A DNA stretch of 64,000 nt from Burkholderiales bacterium (GTDB lineage Bacteria; Pseudomonadota; Gammaproteobacteria; Burkholderiales; Burkholderiaceae_C). The notes below the pieces were generated by a model. That model was not told the DNA's origin. It did no database searches and saw nothing but the letters and a program-made list of their open reading frames with translations. Numbering within the stretch: the first letter of the stretch is position 1; every line of letters begins with the position of its first letter. The stretch is taken from assembly GCA_016213205.1 (NCBI GenBank), contig JACRAZ010000087.1:1-64000 (forward strand). Reading direction: 5' to 3'. A program made the position numbers and the translations under genes. This document shows, one piece after another, positions 40,411 through 48,244 of this stretch.

Positions 40411-41707
40411 TCCAGGTGCTCCATTGCTTGTTGCCGGGGGCCATGCGCGGGTTCGGATCCACCACGCTGGGCACGCGCAGCAGCGGGAACTGCTGCCCCA
40501 CCAGGCGAAGGGCCTGCACCGCCGGGCTGGCCAGCAGCAGCTTCACCGTGGGGTGGCGCCAGACCAGGCGGTCGACCATGTCGTTGGCTTCGTAGCGCAC
40601 GTCGCCACGCCCGTCGGCGTTGCGGTCCCAGCCGAGGTAGTTGCTCCAGTGGTTGCCGGTCTTGGCGCCCCACACCTCGTCGCGCGAGCCCACGTAACGC
40701 ACCTGCTCGCGGTTGCCGATGAAATCGTTGCCCTCCACCACGTTGCGGGTGGAGCCGGCGGCCAGGTGCACGCCCACGTGGTTGTCGACCACCAGGTTGC
40801 CGGACAGGCGCGTGTACTCCACGTCGTAGATGAAGAAGCCGCGGTTGTTGCCGGCCACCACGTTGCCCTCGACCACCGAATCCTGGATGGTGCGCAGCAT
40901 GATGCCGTGGTCGGAATTGCCCCAGGCCCGGTTGTTGCGCACGACCTGGTCGCGCACCTCCATCAGGGCCAGGCCACCGCGGTTGTAGTAGGTGTCGTTG
41001 TCCTCCCACACGTTGTAGTAGGAGTTCATGTAGTGCGTGCCGTAGCGGCTGTGGTGCAGCCGGTTGCCGCGGAACAGGGCGCGGTGCGACACATCCACGT
41101 ACAGCGCGTCGCGCACGAAGGCCACGCGGTTGCCGATGATGCGTGCGCCGGTGGTGTTGTACAGCTGCACGCCATTGCCGCGCTGCGCGGAATTGAGCTC
41201 GCGCTTGCCGGTGATGAGGTTGCGCTCCACCTGCACGTCGTTGGCCTTCTCGATCCACAGGCCGAAGAGGTTGTAGACCAGGTCGCAGTGCCGCACCACG
41301 GCGCGGTGCGCGCCGGGCTGGATGTAGATGCCGGCGTTCTGCTCGCCCAGCTCGGCGCCGGAATCGCGCACGATCAGGCCCTCGATCGTGACATCGGGGG
41401 CGCGCACGCGGATGGTGTCGCCCTGCTGGCCGCCGCTGATGGTGGGGCGGTTGATACCGCGCAGCGTGAGCGGCTTGTCGATCACCAGGTTGGCGCTGTG
41501 GTGGGCGCGCAGGATCTCCACCACGTCGCCGGCGGCCGCGGCGTCGATCACCGGCTGGATGGGCTGGCCCGGCGCCACGCGCCAGGTGGCGGCCTGCAGC
41601 GCCGGCGCGGCGCACAGGGCGCCCAGCAGCGCCGCCACGAGGTGCATCAGGCCGCCAGGGTGGCGGCGGCGAAGGTGGTGGGCGCGGCCGCCAGGGGATC
41701 GGCTCAT
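40382..41707 (-). CDS. nosD: NosD, periplasmic copper-maturation protein
   Basis: A 441-residue periplasmic beta-helix protein of the CASH family. After a signal region (MHLVAALLGALCAAPALQA, from about residue 21) come repeated strands such as TISGGQQGDTIRVRAPDVTIEG and VVRHCDLVYNLFGLWIEKAND. NosD works with the NosFY transporter in CuZ centre assembly. The start used is ATG 41707. The in-frame ATG directly before the signal peptide is an alternative. Confidence 0.94.
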   Translation of the reverse strand: MSRSPGGRAHHLRRRHPGGLMHLVAALLGALCAAPALQAATWRVAPGQPIQPVIDAAAAGDVVEILRAHHSANLVIDKPLTLRGINRPTISGGQQGDTIRVRAPDVTIEGLIVRDSGAELGEQNAGIYIQPGAHRAVVRHCDLVYNLFGLWIEKANDVQVERNLITGKRELNSAQRGNGVQLYNTTGARIIGNRVAFVRDALYVDVSHRALFRGNRLHHSRYGTHYMNSYYNVWEDNDTYYNRGGLALMEVRDQVVRNNRAWGNSDHGIMLRTIQDSVVEGNVVAGNNRGFFIYDVEYTRLSGNLVVDNHVGVHLAAGSTRNVVEGNDFIGNREQVRYVGSRDEVWGAKTGNHWSNYLGWDRNADGRGDVRYEANDMVDRLVWRHPTVKLLLASPAVQALRLVGQQFPLLRVPSVVDPNPRMAPGNKQWSTWIGKQFTSGR

Positions 41708-41720
41708 CGCGGGGAGTCTC

Positions 41721-42149
41721 TCACGCGACCAGGCGCCCTGCGGACTTCAGGGCCAGGAACAGCACTGCGCCGATCAGCAGGTTCTTGAAGCTGACATAAC
41801 AGATCATGTCCATCGGGCTGGCCACGCGGTAGGTGCGCCCCCACCAGGGGCCGTCCTTCACGTAGCGCTTGCCGCCCAGGCGCACCAGCACCTCGTAGAC
41901 GCTCCAGCCGAACCACCAGCCGATCACCGCGCCGGAGGTGAGCCGCCCGGTGGCGGCCAGCACCCAGGCCACGGTGGCGGCCAGCGCGATGGAGAAGCCG
42001 GCCGCCTGCAGCATGCGCTGGCGTTGCAGGCCGGCGCGGCTCCAGGGCCAGATGTGGTCCCAGGCCTCGGCGGCCAGCCAGGCCAACCAGTGGCCGCGCT
42101 CGCCGTAGGCGGGCTGCGCGGGGTCGGTGGGCAGGCGCGGGTCAACCAT
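41721..42149 (-). CDS. Small membrane protein of the nos cluster
   Basis: A 142-residue protein of unknown function. An amphipathic N-terminal part (WLAWLAAEAWDHIWPWSRAG) is followed by a first helix (MLQAAGFSIALAATVAWVLA), a GWWFGWSVYEVLVRLGGKRYV stretch and a last helix (YVSFKNLLIGAVLFLAL). The start overlaps the nosR stop by 8 bases, so it is part of the operon between nosR and nosD. It is not one of the usual named nos genes. A role in NosR or NosZ function is inferred from context only. Confidence 0.7.
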   Translation of the reverse strand: MVDPRLPTDPAQPAYGERGHWLAWLAAEAWDHIWPWSRAGLQRQRMLQAAGFSIALAATVAWVLAATGRLTSGAVIGWWFGWSVYEVLVRLGGKRYVKDGPWWGRTYRVASPMDMICYVSFKNLLIGAVLFLALKSAGRLVA

Positions 42150-44337
42150 GGCGTGCGGCGGTGTCGGGCGGGTCGGCCGGCACCGGGATGATGGGGATGA
42201 AGTAGCCGTCGCGGCCGATCGGGGTGAGCGGCAGGCCTTCGCGCTCGCGCCGCTTGCGTTCCTTGGCCAGTGGCGGGCAGCCGTGGGTGTCGGTGTACAG
42301 CACCATGCAATCCAGGCAGTGCAGGCACTCGCGGTGGTCGATCCGGCCGTCGGCATCGATGGCCTGCGAGCCGCAGCCCACCGCGCAGGCCTTGCAGGTG
42401 CTGCAGGCCTGCTTGCGGCGCAAGCCGAACCAGCGGAAGGTGGAGGGCATGGCCAGCGAGGCGCCCAGCGGGCACAGGTACTTGCAGAACGGCCGCTCGG
42501 TGAAGATCGACAAGCCCAGCAGCCCCGCCGCGAACAGGGTGTAGGGCCAGCTCCGGTCGCCCCAGCCGATCAGGAAGGTGGTCTTGAAGGGCTCCACCTC
42601 GGCCAGCTTCTCGGCCAGCCCCATCGAGAACATCGAGACCGTGAGCAGGCCGAAGAACACCAGGTACTTCACCCACTTCAGCCGGTTGTGCAGCGCGCTC
42701 GGCAGCGCGAACTGCCAGCGCCGCAGCCCGATGGCGCCCCCCACCTTGTAGAGCAGCTCGCTCAACGAGCCGAACGGGCACAGCCAGCCGCAGAACAGCC
42801 CGCGTCCCCAGACGAAGGTGGTGACGATGATGAAGATCCAGAACAGGAAGATGAACGGATCACTGAGGAAGAGCTCCCAGGTCCACTTGAACAGCAGCGA
42901 GTGGAACCAGGTCAGCACATGCGTGATGGAGGGCTGGGCCAGCACGCCGAAGCCGACGAAGGCGATGCTCAGCACCCAGGCGCCGTACTTGAAGATGTTG
43001 ACCGGCCACTTGTTCTTGTGGGTGGACCGGCGCGTCAACTGCTCGCGCAGCGCGTACACCACGGCCACGGCCACCAGCAGCAGCGCAAAGGCCGCGATGC
43101 CGGGCGCGCGGGTGCGCCACACCGTCACCCAGGCGGCCTCGGGCTTTTCCACCTTGGGGCGGCCGCCCTGCATGTAGCGCGCGGGCACCCAGTACTCGTC
43201 GCTGAAGCTGACGAACTCGCGGTTGCCGCTGACACGGTCGAGCTTGTTGGCCAGGAACACCAGGCTCCATGGGTAGGCGGGGCTGAAGCCGGGATCGCGC
43301 ACGATGAAGATCGCCGACTCCTTGAACGCCGGCGCGCCGGGCGCCTGCAGGCCCCAGAGGTTCAGGTAGTCCAGGTCGCGGAAGGTGTAGGCATCCATCT
43401 CCTGGCTGATCTGCACGCGGTCGTAGATGCCGCCGCGCACGAAGCCCGAGCCCTTGAAGCTGTCGCTGCCGGTGGCCACGATGAACAGCGCATGCTCGCC
43501 GGGCTTCAGCCGTGACATCAGGCTGCTGTAGCCGGCATCGCCCAGCAGGCTGCGGCCCACCGCGGGGGTGTTCAGGTAGCCGTAGTGCATGTCGATGTAG
43601 GGTTCATCGGCGGGCGGCATGCCCAGCTGGTCGGGGCGCACCGTCAGGCGGCGCACGCTGCCCTCGGCCACCAGCTGCTCCCAGCTCATGCGGTCGGCCA
43701 CCTCGGCAGGGCGGATCTGCGGCCGCGGGGTGACCTTCAGGATGCCCACCTGCCGGGCCACGGCCACGCCCGAGCGCATCACGACCTGGTTCTGCGCGAT
43801 CACGGTGACGGTGGCGCCGGTGATCGCATCCAGCCCGATGTAGCCCTCGGCCTCGCGGGAGCGGCCGATCTCGATCTTGTCGCCGACGAACTTGCCCACG
43901 TACTGCCGCACGAACTTGGTCAGCACGCTTTCCGGAATGCCCAGCAGCAGGATGGGTTCACTGTGCCGCAGGATGCGCACGCCGGTGATCAGGCCGCGCG
44001 TGTCCATGCCGATCAGCGTGACCACAGGCTTGCCGGAGTAGGCCGGGATGTCGACGATGTCGGTGGAGAGAAACACATAGCCCGCGAGGACCTGGCCCGC
44101 CGGCGTCTCGCGGTAGGCCTCCACATAGGCAGGCTTGCCCTTGCGGGGCGAGAAGCGGGTGGCGCCCGGCAGCACCTCGGTGCAGGGCACGTGCGCGCAC
44201 AGCTCCGGCGAGGTCGAGAGCGCGACCGGCAACGGGGCCTCGTAGGCGGTCTGGGCCCGCGCCGAGGCACCCAGCCACAGCAGCAGGCACCCGATCAGCA
44301 GCAGGGCCGCACGGCGGGCAATGGGCATGGGGTTCAT
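42142..44337 (-). CDS. nosR: NosR, membrane flavo-iron-sulfur protein of N2O respiration
   Basis: A 731-residue protein with a signal region (ALLLIGCLLLWLGASARAQ). A periplasmic FMN-binding domain carries the flavinylation Thr in DAITGATVTVIAQNQV. Several membrane helices follow, with CGWLCPFGSLSE and CKYLCPLGASLAM (CxxxCP motifs). Two cytoplasmic 4Fe-4S clusters lie at the C-terminus: ACSTCKACAVGCGSQAID and CLHCLDCMVLYTDTHGCP. NosR feeds electrons to NosZ and is needed for nosZ expression in several bacteria. The ApbE/NosX-type gene across the divergent region probably loads its FMN. Confidence 0.95.
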   Translation of the reverse strand: MNPMPIARRAALLLIGCLLLWLGASARAQTAYEAPLPVALSTSPELCAHVPCTEVLPGATRFSPRKGKPAYVEAYRETPAGQVLAGYVFLSTDIVDIPAYSGKPVVTLIGMDTRGLITGVRILRHSEPILLLGIPESVLTKFVRQYVGKFVGDKIEIGRSREAEGYIGLDAITGATVTVIAQNQVVMRSGVAVARQVGILKVTPRPQIRPAEVADRMSWEQLVAEGSVRRLTVRPDQLGMPPADEPYIDMHYGYLNTPAVGRSLLGDAGYSSLMSRLKPGEHALFIVATGSDSFKGSGFVRGGIYDRVQISQEMDAYTFRDLDYLNLWGLQAPGAPAFKESAIFIVRDPGFSPAYPWSLVFLANKLDRVSGNREFVSFSDEYWVPARYMQGGRPKVEKPEAAWVTVWRTRAPGIAAFALLLVAVAVVYALREQLTRRSTHKNKWPVNIFKYGAWVLSIAFVGFGVLAQPSITHVLTWFHSLLFKWTWELFLSDPFIFLFWIFIIVTTFVWGRGLFCGWLCPFGSLSELLYKVGGAIGLRRWQFALPSALHNRLKWVKYLVFFGLLTVSMFSMGLAEKLAEVEPFKTTFLIGWGDRSWPYTLFAAGLLGLSIFTERPFCKYLCPLGASLAMPSTFRWFGLRRKQACSTCKACAVGCGSQAIDADGRIDHRECLHCLDCMVLYTDTHGCPPLAKERKRREREGLPLTPIGRDGYFIPIIPVPADPPDTAARHG

Positions 44338-44348
44338 GGGAGAAAAGC

Positions 44349-44367
44349 GGGGCGCACGAGGCGCCCC
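44349..44367 (-). terminator. Hairpin between nosZ and nosR, possible attenuator
   Basis: In nosZ transcription order, GGGGCGC-N5-GCGCCCC is followed by GCTTTTCT. It resembles an intrinsic terminator with a weak U-run. It could make nosZ mRNA more abundant than the nosR-to-nosL part. Confidence 0.55.
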
Positions 44368-44402
44368 GGTAAAACCGCGTTCTGTGGCTGAACGGCGGGC
44401 TC

Positions 44403-46346
44403 CTACGCTTCCACGATCATGCGGCTGCGCATCTCGAGGTGCAGCGCATGGCAGAAGTGCGTGCAGTAGCACCAGAACACGCCGGGCTTGTCGGCCACGA
44501 ACGTGACCGATGCGGTCTCCTGCGGGTTGATGATGAAGTTGATGTTGTACTTCGGCACCGCGAAGCCGTGCGTCAGGTCTTCGACCTTGTCCAGGTTGGT
44601 CAGGATGATCGTGACCTCGTCGCCCTTCTTGACGCTGAACTCGGGCAGGCTGAACGCCGGCGCCTGCGAGGTCATCTTGATCGTCACCTTCTTGCCGTTG
44701 CGGGTGATGCCGCCTTCCTTCGGGTCCTTCACCGCGTTCGGGAAGTCGTCCAGGCTGTACACCTGCTTCGGGCGCAGCAGCTCGCGCTTGAAGAAGATGA
44801 AGTCATGCGGCTCGCCGCGCACCGGGTGGTCGGCGATGAGGGCCATCTTCTGGCCGCTGATGTCGATGATCTGCTCGTTCTCGGCGTGCAGCGGGCCCAC
44901 CGGCAGGAAGCGGTCCTTGGAGAACTTGCAGCCCACGGCCAGCCACTTGCCGTCGGCCTTCATCGTCTCGGACTGCGAGGCGTTGATGTGGCCCGGCTGG
45001 TAGTGCACGTCGACGCGGTCGACCACGTACTTGCTGTTCTTGTCGCCGTTGTGGAACTTGATCGCGGCGTCGATGTTCCACTTCACCACCTGGCTGTCCA
45101 GGAACAGCGTGGTGTAGGCGTTGCCGCGGCCGTCGAAGGCGGTGTGCAGCGGGCCCAGGCCCAGCTCGACCTCGGCCACGATGGCCTGGTTCAGCTTCTC
45201 GAGCTTGCCATCGAACCAGTCGAGCACCTTGGCCAGCTCGATCACGGTGCCGGTGGGCGAGAGCTTGCCGGCGCAGATGAAGTACCTGCCGTCGGGGCTG
45301 GCGTTCACGCCGTGCGGGTTCTTGGGCACCGTGACGTAGGCGGTGAGCGCCGACTTGGCTTCCTTGTTGGCCTCGCGCGTGCCGTCGACCACCGGCACCT
45401 TGCTGTCGCCGTAGGTCTTGAACTTGCCGGCCTTCACGGCCTCTTCGATGCGCGCGATGTTGAAGAAGACGCAGGAGTCGCGCTCGGCCGACATCATGTC
45501 GGGATAGTGCACGCCACCCTCGGTGTTGTACTGGTTGCTGGCGGCCAGCTTGCCGTCGTACGAGGTGGCCACCAGGTCGCAGTTGCCATCGATCAGCACC
45601 TGCCAGCGCACCTCCATCGACTCGGCATCCACGCAGCTGAACAGCGCGCGGTAGGTCTCGGGCTTGGCGCCCGGCGTGTTGGGCAGCGGGGTGTGGAACT
45701 CGGCGCCGCAGAACACGCGCGTGGTGTAGTTGATCTTCGGGTCCACCGGGTCGCGCTTGTCCGGGAAGATGCCGTGGAAGCCCTGCACGTTGGGCAGCTC
45801 GGTGATCTTGTCGCAGACGAAGTAGTCGAGCCGGATGCGGGCGATGCGGCTGTTGATCTTGTCGTTCACCCAGGCGTAGCGACCGTCGTAGTCGCCATCC
45901 TTGTAGGAGGCGTGCACGTGGTGGGTGTCGCCCACGGTGTAGCGCAGCGAGCCATCGGGCTTGGTGCCCATGATCTTCTTGGACTCGTTCGTGATGCCCC
46001 AGCCCACCAGCGCGTCGGGCGTGAAGCAGGGAATGCGCAGGATCTCGCGGCCGGAGGGGATGCCCAGCACCCGCACGTCGCCGGTGTGGCCGCCACTCCA
46101 CAGGCCGTAGTAGGTGTCCAGCTCGCCCGGCTTCGGGTGCACGCCGCCGGGTGCGGCCGCATGGCCGGCCGCGGAGGCCACGGCCGGTGCGGCTGCTGGC
46201 GCGCTGGCCGGTGCGGCGGGCGCCTGCTCCTTCGTGCAGGCGGCCAGGCCGATGCCCGCCATGCCAGCAGCTGCGGCGGAGCCCAGGAAATTGCGCCGAC
46301 CGAGGGCCTCGGCCTTGGCATCATGCTTGTTGTGGTCTTGGGACAT
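44403..46346 (-). CDS. nosZ: Nitrous-oxide reductase (clade I)
   Basis: The terminal enzyme of denitrification reduces N2O to N2 in the periplasm. The 647-residue precursor has a Tat signal GRRNFLGSAAAAGMAGIGLA, typical of clade I. The seven-bladed propeller contains the CuZ-binding His clusters, for example DTHHVHASYKDGDYDGR and QGFHGIFPDK. The C-terminal cupredoxin domain holds CuA ligands in CTHFCHALHLEM: Cys628, Cys632, His636, Met639. The start at 46346 has a good ribosome site (AAGGTGAG). The signal region also contains LAAC, a possible lipobox. It is the first gene of the minus-strand nos operon. Confidence 0.97.
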   Translation of the reverse strand: MSQDHNKHDAKAEALGRRNFLGSAAAAGMAGIGLAACTKEQAPAAPASAPAAAPAVASAAGHAAAPGGVHPKPGELDTYYGLWSGGHTGDVRVLGIPSGREILRIPCFTPDALVGWGITNESKKIMGTKPDGSLRYTVGDTHHVHASYKDGDYDGRYAWVNDKINSRIARIRLDYFVCDKITELPNVQGFHGIFPDKRDPVDPKINYTTRVFCGAEFHTPLPNTPGAKPETYRALFSCVDAESMEVRWQVLIDGNCDLVATSYDGKLAASNQYNTEGGVHYPDMMSAERDSCVFFNIARIEEAVKAGKFKTYGDSKVPVVDGTREANKEAKSALTAYVTVPKNPHGVNASPDGRYFICAGKLSPTGTVIELAKVLDWFDGKLEKLNQAIVAEVELGLGPLHTAFDGRGNAYTTLFLDSQVVKWNIDAAIKFHNGDKNSKYVVDRVDVHYQPGHINASQSETMKADGKWLAVGCKFSKDRFLPVGPLHAENEQIIDISGQKMALIADHPVRGEPHDFIFFKRELLRPKQVYSLDDFPNAVKDPKEGGITRNGKKVTIKMTSQAPAFSLPEFSVKKGDEVTIILTNLDKVEDLTHGFAVPKYNINFIINPQETASVTFVADKPGVFWCYCTHFCHALHLEMRSRMIVEA

Positions 46347-46664
46347 GATCTCACCTTCTGGTTGGTTAGCGGTGTGGAGAACTGGCGGCCTGTGCATGGG
46401 CCGTGAAGCACCGGTGCGCGGGGAATCGGGGGTGGTTCCCAGGCCGCATGGCGGCACGGGAACGAGGCATCGGGCAGGCGGGCAGGGACACAGCGTTTGG
46501 CATTCGGGGCGCATGGTCGGCTGCGGTGGCTGCCTTCGCCTTGAAGTGCTTCAAGGAATGCGACGCCTGTGTGGCCTAGTCTTGCCCCACCTTGACGGAG
46601 GTCGGTTCCACGTGACGCTGCGTGGAAGCGGCCTGTGTCCGGGAACCCTTCACTCCCCGATCCC
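46347..46664. promoter_or_regulatory. Divergent nosZ/cytochrome c control region with FNR/DNR-like box
   Basis: This 318-base region has no gene. CCTTGAAGTGCTTCAAGG at 46539-46556 is a perfect palindrome of the form TTGAA-N4-TTCAA, close to the FNR/DNR-family consensus TTGAT-N4-ATCAA. It lies 193 bases from the nosZ start and 109 from the cytochrome gene. Such boxes switch on denitrification genes under low oxygen with NO. No further promoter could be assigned with confidence. Confidence 0.6.
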
Positions 46665-47111
46665 ATGAACCATTCCATGAAGCCTCTTCCTCGCCCCGCG
46701 CTCGCCGCGATCGGACTTGTCTTTGCGCTCGGCCTGGCCGGTTGCGGTCGAAACGATGCGCCCGCCGCACCCACGGCGGCGCCGGCGGCCAACACCGCGC
46801 CCAGCCCCGCGGCGCCGCCCGCACCTGCGGCGCCCACCGCCGCGGCCGGGGTGGACGATGCGCTGGGCAAGTCGGTCTTCGGCAAGGCCTGCGCGCTGTG
46901 CCACAGCGCCGGTGTTGCCGGCGCGCCCAAGCCCGGCGACAAGGCCGATTGGGGCCCGCGCATCGCGCAAGGCAAGGACACGCTCTACAAGCACGCCCAG
47001 GAAGGCTTCACCGGTGCCAAGGGCCAGATGCCCGCGCGCGGCGGCAACACCGCGCTGAAGGACGAAGAGGTGCGCGCGGCGGTCGACTACATGGTCGGGC
47101 TGGCCAAATGA
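46665..47111 (+). CDS. Cytochrome c lipoprotein (c5-like)
   Basis: A 148-residue periplasmic cytochrome anchored by a lipobox (ALGLAGC) and a long Ala/Pro-rich tether to about residue 65. The single haem site is CALCH, with the axial Met in GQMPARGG near the C-terminal half. The pattern matches the cytochrome c5 family, which uses LxxCxxCH with a later MP motif. Located between nosZ and a NosX-type gene, it is a candidate electron donor to NosZ. It is coupled to the next gene by ATGA. Confidence 0.88.
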   Translation: MNHSMKPLPRPALAAIGLVFALGLAGCGRNDAPAAPTAAPAANTAPSPAAPPAPAAPTAAAGVDDALGKSVFGKACALCHSAGVAGAPKPGDKADWGPRIAQGKDTLYKHAQEGFTGAKGQMPARGGNTALKDEEVRAAVDYMVGLAK

Positions 47112-48196
47112 GCGCGCCGCTCGGGCCGCGGGTGCCGGCGGCACGGCTGGCCCGGCGGCGCCTGCTCGGCGCGGCGGCGCTGGGCGCGACTGGGCTTGGC
47201 GCGGCGGGCTGGCTTGTCGCAGCGGCCACGGGCCCGCGCCAGGGGCTTGCAGCGTCGGGCTGGCAGCGCCACCGCGAAGCGCGCCCGCTGATGGGCACCC
47301 AGGTGGACATCGTGGCCGAATCGCCCCAGGCGGCGCGGCTGGCGCCAGCGCTCGCGGCCGCCTTCGAGCGAATGGCCGGCCTGGCCGCTCAGATGAGCCA
47401 CTATCGGGACGACAGCCTCGTGGCCGCCATCGGCCGCGAGGCCGGCGTGCGGCCGGTGGCGGTGCCCGGCACCTTGATGGCCGTGCTGCAGGCCGCGCAG
47501 GACATCGCGCGGCGCAGTGGTGGCGCGTTCGACGCGACGATCGGCACGCTGGGCCGCTGGCAGTTCGATGCGCTGGCGCCCCAGCGGCCGGACGACGCCA
47601 CCATCGCCGAGCGGCTGCACGTGGTGGATTGGCATGCGCTGGCGCTGGACCCCGCGCGCGGCACCGCCTACCTGGCGCGGCCGCAGATGCGGCTGGACCT
47701 GGGCGGCATTGCCAAGCTGCCGATCCTGGCCGCCGGATTGCAGGCCCTGCGTGAGCACGGCATCGACCATGCGCTGGTGAACGGCGGTGGCGATGTGCTG
47801 ACGCTGTGCCACGACGACCGCCCCGCCTGGCGCGTGGGCGTGCGTGACCCGCGGGACCCGGCGCGCGTGCTGGGCGTGGTGGCCTTGCGGCAGGGCGTGC
47901 TGGCCTCGTCGGGCGACTATGAGCGCTCGTTCGTGCAGGCCGGCCGACGCTTCCATCACGTGCTGGACCCGGCCACCGGCTACCCCACCGAGGGGCCGCG
48001 CGGCGTGACCTTGCTGGCCGACGACGTGGCGGCCGTCAACGGCCTGGGCGCGGCGATCATGGTGATGGGTGCTGACAGCGGGCGCAGCCTGCTGGCCGGC
48101 ACGCAGGGCGTGGAGGCGCTGATCGTCGAGCGGGACGGGGCGCTGTGGCAGTCGCCCGGCATGGCCGGCCGCATCGCGCCCTGGCCCCAGGCCTGA
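47108..48196 (+). CDS. apbE: FAD:protein FMN transferase, NosX/ApbE type
   Basis: A 362-residue exported flavinyl transferase. A Tat-like leader (RRRLLGAAALGATGLG) is followed by RPLMGTQVDIVAESP. The FAD-binding DLGGIAKLPIL and the HVLDPATGYPTEG motif come next. ApbE proteins attach FMN to a Thr; NosR's periplasmic domain is the expected target here. Homologues in nos clusters are called NosX. It shares a transcript with the cytochrome gene. Confidence 0.92.
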   Translation: MSAPLGPRVPAARLARRRLLGAAALGATGLGAAGWLVAAATGPRQGLAASGWQRHREARPLMGTQVDIVAESPQAARLAPALAAAFERMAGLAAQMSHYRDDSLVAAIGREAGVRPVAVPGTLMAVLQAAQDIARRSGGAFDATIGTLGRWQFDALAPQRPDDATIAERLHVVDWHALALDPARGTAYLARPQMRLDLGGIAKLPILAAGLQALREHGIDHALVNGGGDVLTLCHDDRPAWRVGVRDPRDPARVLGVVALRQGVLASSGDYERSFVQAGRRFHHVLDPATGYPTEGPRGVTLLADDVAAVNGLGAAIMVMGADSGRSLLAGTQGVEALIVERDGALWQSPGMAGRIAPWPQA

Positions 48197-48244
48197 GTTT
48201 GCCCCCTGCGGCCCTGCGGGCCGGTCCCTCCCGCGGGGTCAGGC

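Noticed and set aside
46243-46255. Lipobox-like LAAC in the NosZ signal
   Set aside because: The Tat signal and clade I context explain the region; lipidation is uncertain, so it is only noted with nosZ.
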